64,000 bases of DNA, from the NCBI GenBank assembly GCA_944990035.1, contig CALYLX010000112.1:1116001-1180000 (forward strand), in the 5' to 3' direction. Source of the stretch: Clitopilus passeckerianus (Eukaryota > Basidiomycota > Agaricomycetes > Agaricales > Entolomataceae). Under the pieces are notes generated by a model. That model was not told the origin of the DNA, ran no database searches, and was given only the letters and a program-made list of their open reading frames with translations. This document shows positions 1 through 10,701 of the stretch, piece by piece. The position numbers were made by a program, and so were the translations under genes. Position 1 is the stretch's first letter. Every line of letters begins with the position of its first letter.

Positions 1-479
1 CAAAGTCATTCGAGACTCTGGACAGCTGGAGAGACGAATTCTTGATTCAAGCAAGCCCTCATGATCCGGAGAACTTCCCCTTCGTCGTGCTCGGAAACAA
101 GATTGATGTCGAGGAGGGCAAGCGTCAGGTAGGGGTGCTGTTTGAATGAGGCTTTACGTCAGTTTCACTAAATCCGGAATGGTCAATTCAATAGGTATCA
201 CAGAAGCGAGCAATGACATGGTGTCAGTCGAAAGGCAACATCCCTTACTTTGAGACTTCCGCAAAGGAAGCCATCAACGTGGAACAAGCCTTCCAGACCA
301 TTGCCAAGAATGCCCTGCAACAGGAGGCAGAAGAGCAGCTGTCCGTGGATTTCTCACCTTCTGTGCCGGTTGGTATAGGGCGCTGACGCACTTTTAATCT
401 TCCTTGCAGATATGTTGACTACCCTGACCCTATCCAGCTTGATTCCGACAACTCACAAGGCTATGGCTGCAACTGCTGA
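1..479 (+). CDS. YPT7: Rab7/Ypt7 small GTPase, C-terminal part (5' end outside window)
   Basis: This is the C-terminal half of a Rab7-type GTPase, which governs late endosome/vacuole fusion from the vacuolar membrane. Exons 1-128, 195-340 and 410-479 join cleanly. Visible motifs are the [12 protein letters not shown] segment typical of Rab7, the guanine-binding GNKID, the G5 motif ETSAKEA, and a C-terminal CNC. The last is a Cys-x-Cys signal for double geranylgeranylation. The third intron starts inside the sequence encoding EEQL, because only that junction yields the expected acidic YPDP linker. The P-loop and switch regions lie upstream of the window. The Rab7 call rests on the SFETLDSW and EEQLY-type segments and is firm. 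Nothing in the visible part looks damaged. Confidence 0.95.
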
Positions 480-751
480 TTTTCTTTCAGAGCATTTGTT
501 CTTGTTCATGAGTATCATTTACCCATCACTTATACTTTACATGTTTTTCAGCACCTGTCTTGAAGTAATCATCCCTACTAGGACAGTCATGACATTTTGA
601 TGATGCTTTTTGTGTTTTCGTGTGTATAATGGAATTTTCGAGCGCGATGTTGTAATTATTACATCGGTGTCGGTGATGGCTCGGCTTTGGTCAGCAGTAC
701 AAATGGTTCACTTGAGTCCGTGCGATTCGCTCCAAGACTCTGTCGCGAACA

Positions 752-1573
752 ATGTCGCCACCCGTTGCACCCACCGTACATTCGTTTGCAAATACGGATG
801 AGCTCGCGAAATCATTGGCAGCTTTCATACTGAAAGCACAAAAAGAGGCTCTTGATAAGAAGGGCAGGTTTGACATCGCAATATCCGGCGGCTCCCTACC
901 GAAGATGCTCAACGCTTTGATCAATAACCCTGCCGTAAAATGGGATAAATGGTACGTGTAGACTAGATTGATGCTTGAAGCCACCTTACACTGGCTTCAC
1001 GATAGGCAAATATTCTACGTTGATGAGCGTGTGGTGCCCCTCGATCACCCCGATTCCAATCACCTCGCTTGCCAGAATCTCCTGTATTCCAAGGTCCCTA
1101 TTCCTTCGGAAAACATTCATACTATCGACGTCGGGCTGCTGGAGGATCTGGAGGAACTATCGGATGCCTATGAAAAGGAGCTCATACGTGAATTCGCCCA
1201 GCGGGATTCGGCCCGCTTCCCTGTGTTCGATGTCATCCTCCTTGGAATGGGGCCTGACGGTCACACCGCATCCCTCTTCCCTGGACACGAGCTGCTCACA
1301 GAAGAAGACCGCTGGGTAGCGTACATCGAGGATTCCCCAAAGCCACCTCCCAAGCGCATCACCTTTACATACCCCGTTATCAACCATGCTTTGCGTGTGG
1401 TTTTCGTCGCGGCTGGAAAGGAGAAGGTGGAGATGTTGCAGAACATAATTGATCATCCTGAATTGGGGTTGCCTGCAGCTAGGGTCAAACCTGCTTCAGG
1501 CCACCTTTTCTGGTTCGTTGATGACGCTGCATCTGCAGGATTGCAGCACACAAAGACACCTTTCAAGCTCTGA
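752..1573 (+). CDS. 6-phosphogluconolactonase
   Basis: This enzyme hydrolyses 6-phosphogluconolactone to 6-phosphogluconate in the oxidative pentose phosphate pathway, in the cytosol. Two exons (752-951 and 1006-1573) give 255 residues, the usual size for the family. The sugar-phosphate binding loop ISGGSLP lies near residue 47. FYVDERVVP with the following HPDSN, and the signature [14 protein letters not shown], are intact. The ATG at 752 is the first in frame and places the conserved N-terminal block correctly. It sits 272 bases after the Rab7 stop on the same strand, with no sign of shared regulation. Fungi often have several paralogues (SOL family), so I give no specific symbol. Confidence 0.95.
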
Positions 1574-1749
1574 AATCACCGTTTCTGAAATCCTTACCTA
1601 TTTCTCCGGTAGATAACGACGTTACTATATGAAATATCAACTTATGATCTTATCTGTTCCTGACTTTCCGATTTTCGTGTGTTGCGCTCTGGTCCCGGCC
1701 CTCACAGAGACCAGGCGCTTGAACGCCTAGCTACCAATTCCAACAAGGT

Positions 1750-2658
1750 ATGATCAGGTACTTCTTCCTTATTTCAAGGCAAGGTCAGTGTCAAAGTGTT
1801 TTTTTCGCCGGAAATATAACTCACTTGGGACAGGCAAAGTCCGCCTGACAAAATGGTTCACTGCCTTGCCCTCAAAGGCAAAGGTAAAGATTACACTGGA
1901 TGTGACGCGTCTTGTCCTCGCGCGTCGTCCACGTATGTGCAATGTAATTGAGTATAAAGGTATATTATCCTTGGCCTAAAGGTGTTGCGCATCTCCTTGA
2001 ATGTTTCCTGGGTTCATTTGTTTGTCCAGGCTCCAAAGTGAGTGGCTTAATTTCGGAAACCGCCTTGTGCATCCCAAGATGCTCATTCTTATTCTCTGAT
2101 GCCCGGCAACAGATTATATACAAGCAATACGCGTCCTTGTTCTTCGTGTGCGAGATCGAGGAACACGATAACGAGCTCATGACCCTGGAGCTCATCCACC
2201 GTTACGTTGAGGTCCTGGACCGTTACTTTGGCAATGTAAGCACTTGCCACACACCTCAGCCTGGTTTCTTCATATTTCGGGTACTTTTATTAAGGTTGCC
2301 TTGTTCTTTAGGTCTGCGAGCTAGATCTGTATGTGATTAGATCAGGAATTGAGGCCGAGCGCTCATGAACTTTCCAGAATCTTTAATTATCAACAAGCCT
2401 ACGCCGTGAGTGCTTTGTTACTGTGTCCCACATTCCGAGTCATGGTGCTAACCGGGTCGCGCTCACAGATCCTTGATGAACTGGTGATTGCAGGAGAAAT
2501 ATGTGATTCCTCACGGAAGACAGTCCTCAGATCGGTGAGGCCATGTATCCGTCCAACACCAACGGAAACTTCTAACAAGTCTGAAGGTACAAAGCGCGGA
2601 TGTCATTGAGAAGGATGAGTTAATGAAAGGTGCATTGATTGAGGGTGGGATGATTTAG
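1750..2658 (+). CDS. APS1: AP-1 clathrin adaptor complex, sigma subunit
   Basis: This is the small sigma chain of the AP-1 clathrin adaptor, which sorts cargo between the trans-Golgi and endosomes. I reconstruct eight exons: 1750-1783, 1834-1959, 2030-2037, 2113-2235, 2312-2328, 2378-2405, 2469-2534 and 2587-2658, totalling 157 residues against about 155-160 in the family. Recognisable blocks are the start [66 protein letters not shown] and [10 protein letters not shown]. Sigma-1 is preferred over sigma-2 because of the LDELVIAGE and SSRKTVLRS segments. The third exon is only 8 bases and supplies the GSK turn. The fifth is only 17 bases. Confidence 0.92.
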
Positions 2659-2807
2659 GGATTAAAAGCGGTATATGCATTGAATTATTTGTATTATTCT
2701 ATCTGTATTATGTATACTGTAGAAGATCTGCATGTATCATATGTATTGCCTACTAGCTGCCAAAACTTGTGCGGACCCCAGAGAGGCCACTGGTTGAGGC
2801 TTAGTTC

Positions 2808-5800
2808 TTAGGTTTGCTTTGGAAAGAAATCATCCCTGAAGTCAAAATTGGCCACAGTTGCCCACTCGTTCTGGGAATGCTTGTAAGAAAGCAGCAAACA
2901 TTACACTCGAAGTAAAGCTCACCCCGTCCCTAAAACCGTTCTCTCTATGTTCTCGCTCTTCCATTAGCACAGTGTAACGGCGGTACTGGTCCATAATGAC
3001 AGGTTGTTGGCGTATGCAGGATAGATCTTTTGAGATCTCGTCAAGCATTGCAGAGATAGCTCTAGGTCTTTCCATCTGCCCATACTTATGGGTAAAAGAA
3101 TGAATACAGAATTCTAGAATGGATCTAGGGTCTTCTGGGCGGCGTGTCCAATGCCTAGCTATCCACTGCGCTCTGAGATCACCATGTTCCTGGGTGGGTG
3201 AATAGTCTATCGGTGGTGAATTGAGCAGGGCAACCTCGCCATCCGCAATAGCCACCAAAAGCGACCGTAAAGGAGATTTTCCCCTGCCCAAACGTCAGAA
3301 GACATAATAAAACTGCTACGCCTCTACTTACATGTCGTATTGTGCCAGAGGGTCATTGCTTAGGCTTTTTGCAACAAAACCGACGACAGTGGGCAAGACA
3401 TAGCATAGCCATATTGGATGACCATGAACCTGTCTAATTCTATTCATGACATCGAAGTACTCGTGAAGGATTGCCCCTGGGGTGAACGTAATTACACCAC
3501 CTGTTGTATGTTCAGGGCCAGAACCACAAGAGGCAGAAAAGACATACCAACGGCATATACCTCTCGGAACCCCCAGCGTTCAGGGGCCACGCTTGCATGC
3601 GTCCCATAGGTGTGGAATTGAATATGGGATTTTGCGGCGCAGAAGGAGGCGAAACGTGGAAAGTCGTGCATGCGAGCTAAAGCTCCAACATGTACGAAGA
3701 CCAGCCTCGCGGCTGAAGGGTCATCAACTGGCTCTGCTGAGCACTGCTTGAGAATCGCTCTCAATAGATGGGTCTCCAGTCCAGAGCGTTTCGAGGTTCC
3801 GTCCGCTTTCCCGTGCCATATATGGTATTTGCGTGGATGACCGCCAACATACTGCAAGAATTTATTGGATGGCTTGAGAATTCGGAATGCCAAATGTAAC
3901 ATAGGGGTTGTAGCAAGCAGTTTGTCCCACTGGTCCAGATACAGCTGCTGAGTGTCGATAGTAACATTGCGCGCAAGGAGTTTATGGGGTTCCCGACGCC
4001 AAGTATGAGATAGATGATTTGTCGAGGCCATCCAAGGAAGAAGAGCAACCACCAATGGTGTGTTTGAAATATCGTCGGGGATTGTCTTAGGAACATGAAG
4101 CTTACTGCGGAACGCCGCCACGTTCGGAAACACAAGCATGCCGGCGACAATGTGACCATCTAGTGAGACTGGGATAAAAATGAACTAAATTGATGAGAGG
4201 TCAGACAACCACGGTAGTGAGGCTTTGGAAGTTGAAGATACCTTCCGAAACCTGAACATATACTGAGAATAGGTTCCAATTGGTTCGTGGTCAGCTTCAG
4301 TAGCTGGTACAAGTCCACCGAACTGTTGCCCCTTCTTACAAGCTCGTAGAATTTGGTCCAAGTCGTTATTGTCATGGAACGATGGTAGTGTGATATGATC
4401 GTTATCGGATAGCGCCACACTAAATCTCATTCCACCTGGAATGGGATCAGTAATATTGTCGAGCTTGGCATTAAAGACGGGCTGTGATGGATTAGCTTCC
4501 GTAAAGACTTGACCACTCCAAGTCCAGCTCTGTCGAATCCTTTGAGAGAATTCTCAGCGACGCCCTCTTGATATTTAACGGAACCTTAACCTTCCAAGTC
4601 CACTTGATTTCCTAGACATTAGCGAGCCTGGGGGTAAGATGTCGCTCTGTTCCTCAACGGCCAGGCTATTTGACGTCTGAGAAATGAGATGTGATGGCGA
4701 TAATTCTTAACTTACGTGAGAGGAGCTGCAAGCCTAGCCGGGACGTTAGGACGGACAAATACATACCTAGAAAAATACACTCACTGCTCTGGCATAATCT
4801 TCATTAAGAAATTCTCCGCAGCTATCTCTGAGGCGGACTTTTGGGGAGCCCAGGCGAGCGCGGCAGGAGTCGTCGGGAAGGGTGTCCTAGAAAGCCAATC
4901 AGAGGAAATATTGTTGGCAATTGCTACATTAGTACACACATGATATCAGAATCATCCACCATCATGGCATCGCCATTATCGTCTGGAGGTCCAAGCATGA
5001 TGTTATTAAGGTCCATTGGTGACTCTACCATGGCATCGGCAGAGAAAACTGGTTCGTTCGCGGTCGTCGTTGAGGGTCCAGGAACCGTTGGTGTATTAGG
5101 TGTTCGCCGAAACTCTGCAGACGGCTTCGTGGAAGGCAGGTCTAACTTCTTCTTGAAGCCTGTCTGCATCATAGAGCTGCCTGTCCTCAGATTGTGAGCT
5201 GGACGGTTTGGTCTCGAGCCCTGCTTTTGAGGGGCCCCCGGTTTTACAAGTTGAAGGGCATCGTCACGGATCTTCGATTTCGCAGCAATTCCAACTGGAG
5301 GGGTCGACGCAGCAATTTGAGGGCTAGAATGACTGGGGCCAGTCGTAGAGCTCGATGCAGCCCCGCTAAGAGTAGGAAGATTAGATCTTCTCGGTAAGGG
5401 GGTAGGGTAGTAAGAGTGGATGTAGCCTTTGAGGGAATGTTGGGCGTGTTGGATTGTGAGGGGACTCTGGGTTTCTTCTGATTCTGAATTGTAGGCATGA
5501 CCGTGGGTGTGCCTGCGGGCTTGCTTCCTCCGGGGTTGGAAGGACGCCTTGTTGGAAGGGGTGGGGGTTTAGAAGGCCCTGGTTCCGCTGCGGCCTTGGA
5601 TGGTATTGCTGTCTTTGATTCAGAAGGGAGAGCCATCAACGGCATCTCTGGCGAAGTGTGATCCTCCTGGTCGGAGTCGTCAGAAAACGGAGGTGTCACC
5701 CCTTTACCCTGTATGGAGAGTTTGCCCAGTTCAACACAGAACTCTGCATATAAAACGAACCTTATCCTTTTTCTTCTACGAACGGGGTCAGCATTCCATG

Positions 5801-6936
5801 CGGCCACATTGGGTTGTGGGGTACGCACCGTAACCTGATTGGAATCAACTGAAACTCTTCTCCCTCCGTCAACTTTCTGAGTTTTCTTTGGAGGTTTGCG
5901 GATAGTAGCTGGTGCGTCATCCTGGGCAGACAACTTACAGATAGCACTTTTGCGCAACGGATGGAACTTACTTCTTCGGAATGGACAATGCTCTTTGTCC
6001 GTTTTCGTTTCAGCTTTTTCGAGCCCGAAATACCATCTTGTTCCTCAGATTCAGAATCTGTTTGTTTAGCCTGCTTCCTCTTCTGTGAAAGTAAAACTAA
6101 TCAGATCATGCTAAGTCAGGACAAGCACGGTCTGTGCACCTTAGTAGATCGCTTGGTCCAAGCTGGATTAGATTCCACAGATGGAGACTTCGACCCAGAT
6201 TCCCTGTACTGAGGACGCCTCAGCTAAATAAGAATCCCCTGAGGAGATATCAGTGAGAGATGCACCTTCTTAATTCGTGCTTGTTGCTCCTTTTCACGTT
6301 TCTTCCTTAATTCTTCCAAATCTTTGTCATTTTCTTTCGCGAAATACTGCTTCTCCTTTTCTGAGGTTGGCATCAACCAGGCATCAATAGGGGTTGGTTG
6401 AAGGAATGGAGGTCCACTCAACTGATCCAGCTTTCTTTCGCATGAAATACTGTCCCGACGGGGTAATCTTTGTTGTCCATTCCGACGCCGCCTGCCCAGA
6501 AACTATCCAGCAGACGTTCGCACATCTTAAGATTACGTTCTGGCTCCCAGCTGAAGCAATCAATGAAAATGAGCTTGTAAAATGTAAACGATGGGACGGA
6601 CGAACGAGTTACTCTCTTCAGGATAAAATGCCCACTGTCATCTATGCCTTGAGACGGTCATTTTACGGAGAATGTGAGTTAGGTACTTACCTTGACTAGA
6701 TATTCCTTTTCCCCGTGCTGCGACTTCAGCTGAGTGGTAAAATGTTGTTTATTTAGTGAATCATACCCAGACTAGTTTTCCTTTTGAATTCTCAACGACT
6801 CTAGTGGCAAGAATGACCTCTGAAAGGTGTGGGTCCGATTGTTCAATAGAATCAGATGGGATTGCGTACCGACGTGGAACTGTTCCTCTTCCTCCTCCTC
6901 TCCTTTTCCCTTTCCTTTTTTCTTAGTCTTCGCCAT
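2808..6936 (-). CDS. Large chromodomain protein with conserved C-terminal region
   Basis: A probable chromatin protein of around 900 residues built from about 13 exons. The start MAKTKKKGKGK is followed by acidic residues and a chromodomain at about residues 18-75. That domain begins QFHVEVIL and includes EYLVKWAFYPEESNSWEPERNL, the usual aromatic positions for binding methyl-lysine. A charged coiled stretch (EELRKKREKEQQ), basic patches and a long Ser/Pro-rich linker follow. The C-terminal half has blocks such as SWTWSGQVF, DPIPGGMRFSV, VFVHVGALARMHDFP, YTYGTH-type HTYGTH and a final ANFDFRDDFF. From memory this C-terminal half resembles a family seen in many agaricomycete chromodomain proteins, with no known enzyme motif. 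The last inner intron is 4185-4241. One frame break at 5398-5402 must be crossed to keep the linker open. Confidence 0.72.
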
Positions 6937-7102
6937 CTCGAGCAATGAGAACACACGATGTGAGGTTGGGCTAAAAGGCCCGAGTGTTAAGGCTACTGAT
7001 GGGTTTACATCACGTGCGATAGGGTCTACCAAATTTGTCGTCCTTCAAGCCATCCTTGCTTCATCTTTCCATGTAAACTACAATACAGTTGAACTACGAT
7101 CT
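6937..7102. other. Upstream region of the chromodomain gene
   Basis: This short spacer holds the promoter side of the chromodomain gene and the 3' end of the hydroxylase gene. No motif could be assigned. Confidence 0.4.
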
Positions 7103-7853
7103 TCAACGTGTTTTCTTCTTCGTCAACTTGTTCGTACCATGAACCCAATCCAACAATCCCAAGGTCCCGAAATTGACCATGAACGATTCATGATGTTTGT
7201 CATGCTTTGTGGCGGCCCTTCTGAAGAAATCGTATCCTGAGTGAACCGTGGTGGTCTCCAGTAGTTCAAGGCCAAGAAAAGTCCAGAATGTGAGAATGTG
7301 GGCTCGGATGAGCATGAGAGGGAGTGATATAGGCAGTATGTTTGCGAACAGGTGTTCTGTTACCGTTGCATATTGAGCTGCTAGAGCAACTGGTGCAGTG
7401 AAACGGTGGTGGGGTTTGTGGATGTAGGGATAAATTGCGGGGTGATGAAAGGCTCGGTGTACGTAGTAGAAAAGAACCTCTCGCATGAGTAGCCCGACTG
7501 CTACCCCGTATATGACCTCCCCGAGGCTTGGCAAGGTGGCATCGAACCTATATGCCGGTGGTTTCTTGAAGAACCGATCTAAGTTCAGAAGTATGAGGTG
7601 TAGGGTCGTAGAGATGATTTGATTCCTGGAAACAACGCCAAGGCAATCCTTGAGGTCAGCTATCGTCGGCTGCTTTTCCTGCTTCTGCAATTTGTGCGTT
7701 TCTGAGAATGCGGGGAAGATGTAAGGCAGGGATGTGTACACAGCCGATGCCAGCCAGAAGCAAGCCCCCCTGGACAATAGATGTCCCTACGAACTCTATC
7801 GTCGCTGGAGAGTGCCTTAACACGATCTCCCTCCACCACGAAGCTAAGGACAT
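7103..7853 (-). CDS. Membrane fatty acid hydroxylase / sterol desaturase superfamily protein (one frame break)
   Basis: A diiron membrane oxygenase of the ERG3/ERG25/SUR2 superfamily, acting in the ER membrane on a lipid or sterol that cannot be read from sequence. The three histidine clusters are present in order: HRAFHH (HxxxHH), HKPHH (HxxHH) and HDKHH (HxxHH), followed by the typical GLLDWVHGT near the C-terminus. Hydrophobic stretches precede and separate the boxes. The ATG at 7853 (MSLASWWRE) begins a frame that stays open past a run of six C at 7765-7770. The conserved protein continues one frame over from there, with no room for an intron. Dropping one base of that run restores a continuous protein of about 245 residues. 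An assembly error is likelier than a pseudogene because everything else is intact. Confidence 0.85.
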
Positions 7854-8184
7854 GGTAGCAAGTTGAGAGATCCAAAAACACATGCACCTCTGCTCGTTTA
7901 TATACAAAACCGGCAAAGACACAGGCAGACGGATGCAGATCTCCACAATTTCATGGATGTCACAAAGTCAGATGGTGATTTTATGAATTGTATTGGTTTG
8001 ATGTAGACAGAAATCCAATTTACAGTGGTATCCGTATTCCTAGGCTGTACTACGGCACAAAGGAATGACAAGGGGTAGTGAGTAGTGAACTAAAATATGA
8101 CTAGAATACATAGCTAATTTGAAAGGGGGCATTATTACCCAGTCTAGTCCAATGATGATCCATCCATTCGAAAAGCAACCCAAT
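7854..8184. other. Intergenic, 331 bases
   Basis: This is the promoter side of the hydroxylase gene and the 3' flank of the next minus-strand gene. I see no coding or RNA feature in it. Confidence 0.4.
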
Positions 8185-9034
8185 TCAGAATCCGTCCCTG
8201 CTGGAGCTCCTGCGAGGCAATGGGAAAGAAGGTACCGGAGGTACAGAATCAAATGCAATGTTCAACGGCGGAACATAGGAGGAAGGAGGTGCAGTCATCT
8301 GACGAGAATGCCTTGGCGAAGGTGATGCTGCTATAAGTATGATAAGTAGTTGAAGAAGCCACCGGAAATTGAATGCACATACGCGGGCCTAGCGATCGGG
8401 GTGCAATCCATTGATCTGCAATACTCATTCGGTCTGAACTTGTATTGTCATGACGCGTACTATAATCACCTTGCGAGGCTCTGCGACTCAGGTTCGGCGA
8501 CAGAGGGGTCGGAAGCACAATCTCAACTTGACTGTGTGGTCCGTGAGGAACACCACGTAGCGTCGAGCGACTTCCACGACGCGAAATCGTTCCCGAAGGC
8601 ACAGAAGACAACGAATGTGGGCGTGAGTTATGTGTGAGTGTGTTATATGCTTGGGCACGCGCGGCAAGGGTTGAATTGGGAGACTCTGCTGATGTGAGAG
8701 AGACAGCACTCAAATCTGAATTAGAAGAGAACCCGGGTACGGGAGAAGGACTAAGATGAGAAGTGTCGTTGGCTTTAGTCAATGGAGTCGAGGAACCGGC
8801 ACTCGATGGTATGTTGCTATACATAGGCGAAGCGGGTTCGCTCTGTAGTTCAAGGTCATACTTGGCGACCAGCCGATGGTGCGCAAGCGGTTGTACAGGA
8901 GGAAGGGGTGCTGAGATTCGGCTACGCCTTCGAATAGTCTGGGCGAGAATGAAAAGAGTGGCTAGGGTAGCGATAGAGGAGAGAACGACGACGATGACGA
9001 GCAGCTGGCGCGAGAGAGTCCCGCCGTTGCCCAT
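8185..9034 (-). CDS. Small single-pass membrane protein with Ser/Pro-rich tail, function unknown
   Basis: A protein of about 260 residues with one transmembrane segment. After MGNGGTLSR comes a hydrophobic stretch at about residues 10-30 (LLVIVVVLSS, then LATLFILAQ), then a basic RRRSR stop-transfer patch. The long cytosolic-type tail is rich in Ser, Pro and Arg. A single intron (8328-8382) joins LGP to PSPSPRHSRQ and the tail ends SSSRDGF. The ATG at 9034 is chosen because the apparent earlier start is a GTG. The upstream sequence encodes a Thr/Val-rich stretch, but a stop closes it and no acceptor is visible. The layout resembles fungal SKG6-like or mucin-like one-pass proteins. I do not recognise a named family. 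Confidence 0.65.
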
Positions 9035-9108
9035 CCCAGTCACGGTAACCGTCGTCGTAGTCGACGAGAAGAATTATTTGTTTTAGAATTGATCGGACCG
9101 GTTGGTTG
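9035..9108. promoter_or_regulatory. Very short divergent promoter
   Basis: Only 74 bases separate the start codons of two divergent genes, the one-pass membrane protein and the PXA-domain protein. Both promoters and 5' leaders must overlap here or reach into the neighbouring coding sequence, unless a first exon was missed. Confidence 0.4.
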
Positions 9109-10600
9109 ATGACCACCATCACCACCTCGCTCAGTCGCGGTCCTGGGCGACCTCTGGCTCACCGCTTGCTCTTTCCCAACCTTCCAAACGATGCTGAACC
9201 ACCGTTGTTAGTTGGTTCTCCAGAACTGGATGCGGAGCTTTACGATTTTCTCGCGCTCGCTTTGCGTGCTTATGTTACACCTTGGTGGTCAAAGATCTCC
9301 AGGTACGACAAGCAATTACTTCCAGAAGTTACGCAGTTAATCGCTGTTGTAATTCGACAAATTGATTCGCGTACAAGGAGTACCCAACTTGCTCCTCTTC
9401 TTCTGCGTGAAATACCAGCCATTATCACACAGCACTATCGTGATTACCGGAATGCTGTTCAGAAACAGAACACATCCTATGCCAGTGGAGGGGTAGCATC
9501 TCTGCCCCAGCTATTCCATTACATGCAACCGCACATGGCTATCTCTTCTGACGGTCGCCCAGATACCGAATACTTCCGCCAAATCATCGACCACATCCTC
9601 AAAGTGTCTCTTCCCCCAGAGGACTACAATCCAGAAGCCGAGCGGTTCATTGTTCGCGAGGTTATTTTGAAGGTCCTTCTGAACGACATAATACCTAAGA
9701 TAACGCAGCCATGGTTTATTGAAAAAGCCATCCTCGATCTTTTGCGCCTCGGCGACGTATCAGGCAGATCCGCCAAGTCTTCCTATTCCGATCTCTCAAC
9801 ACGTTCCCCATCTCCAACCTCCTCTAGCGCTTTCTCATTTCATGCCTCCCTTGTGATAATACTCTCCGCCATCCAATCCATATCGGGCGCTGGCCTTGCA
9901 CTCGCCAATGCCTACCGCACCGTGAAGAATACCATCCTGCGTGTACAAAAGATACCACCAGCACAAACCAAGATACCTACAGCCTCCGCTAATTATGCCC
10001 ATTCTCTACTAAACCTGTTTAACGAAATATTCACTCTTCAAGGCCGCCTAGCTGCCTCAATCATCTTTAATGTCATCTCTCTATTTGCAGACATATTCTT
10101 GTCATTTCTTGACCGGTCAGTATCATCTATTCCCACAGCTGGGAACCTTCCTGACGTCCTCTCTATTTATAGCCTAATCCCCTACCTGTTATCACGATTT
10201 TTATCTCCTGCATTTATTTTAGACATCCTCAGGCTGTCTAAGCAGACTCTGTTCCCTGATGGCTATCCTGGTCCTCCCCCAATCGAGCCAACTATCGAGG
10301 AGCAGGCAGAGGTTCATGCACACCTGGTGGCCTGGAAACCACAGGGACTATCAGGTGAGTACCTTCCTTACTCTGACTCTACGTTTTCCTGTTGAGCAAT
10401 TCAATTTCATCTCTCTAGGGCTTATATTCCCCATGATAATGGGTTCACCCTCCTCACAAGCGCTGGAAGATGCTCTTGAACCTTTGAGCAATGCAGCCTG
10501 CAATACCCATCTTGTGCTGTTCTTACTTGACTGTATTATTCTATCCTTGTTTCCCGAGCTTGGTGTCAGAGAACTAGCAGGGAGGGAGGAAGAAATGTGA
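9109..10600 (+). CDS. PXA-domain protein (sorting-nexin-associated type)
   Basis: A protein of about 475 residues in two exons (9109-10354, 10419-10600). The N-terminal 200 residues look like a PXA domain: a helical region with TPWWSKISRYDKQLLPEV, then LLLREIPAIITQHYRDY, and a last block where VREVILKVLLNDIIPKI is followed by QPWFIEKAILDLL. PXA domains occur in sorting nexins of the SNX13/14/25 and yeast Mdm1 type, and in small fungal proteins without a PX domain. No PX, RGS or Nexin_C domain follows here, only a hydrophobic helical C-terminal half with two or three possible membrane segments. A role at ER-endosome/vacuole contact sites is inference from the family. The ATG at 9109 is used because the codon before it is TTG. 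Confidence 0.8.
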
Positions 10601-10701
10601 TTGAGAAGTTCACAGTAGTTACTCACAATCATGGAGCAGATGGAGAACAATAAAATGGAGTAATATCATACGAATTACATGAGAGGATACGAGTGAGATT
10701 A

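Noticed and set aside
412..801. Two short plus-strand frames overlapping the Rab7 3' end and the next gene
   Set aside because: The Rab7 C-terminus with its CNC signal reads in a different frame and ends at 479. The second frame shadows the phosphogluconolactonase start.
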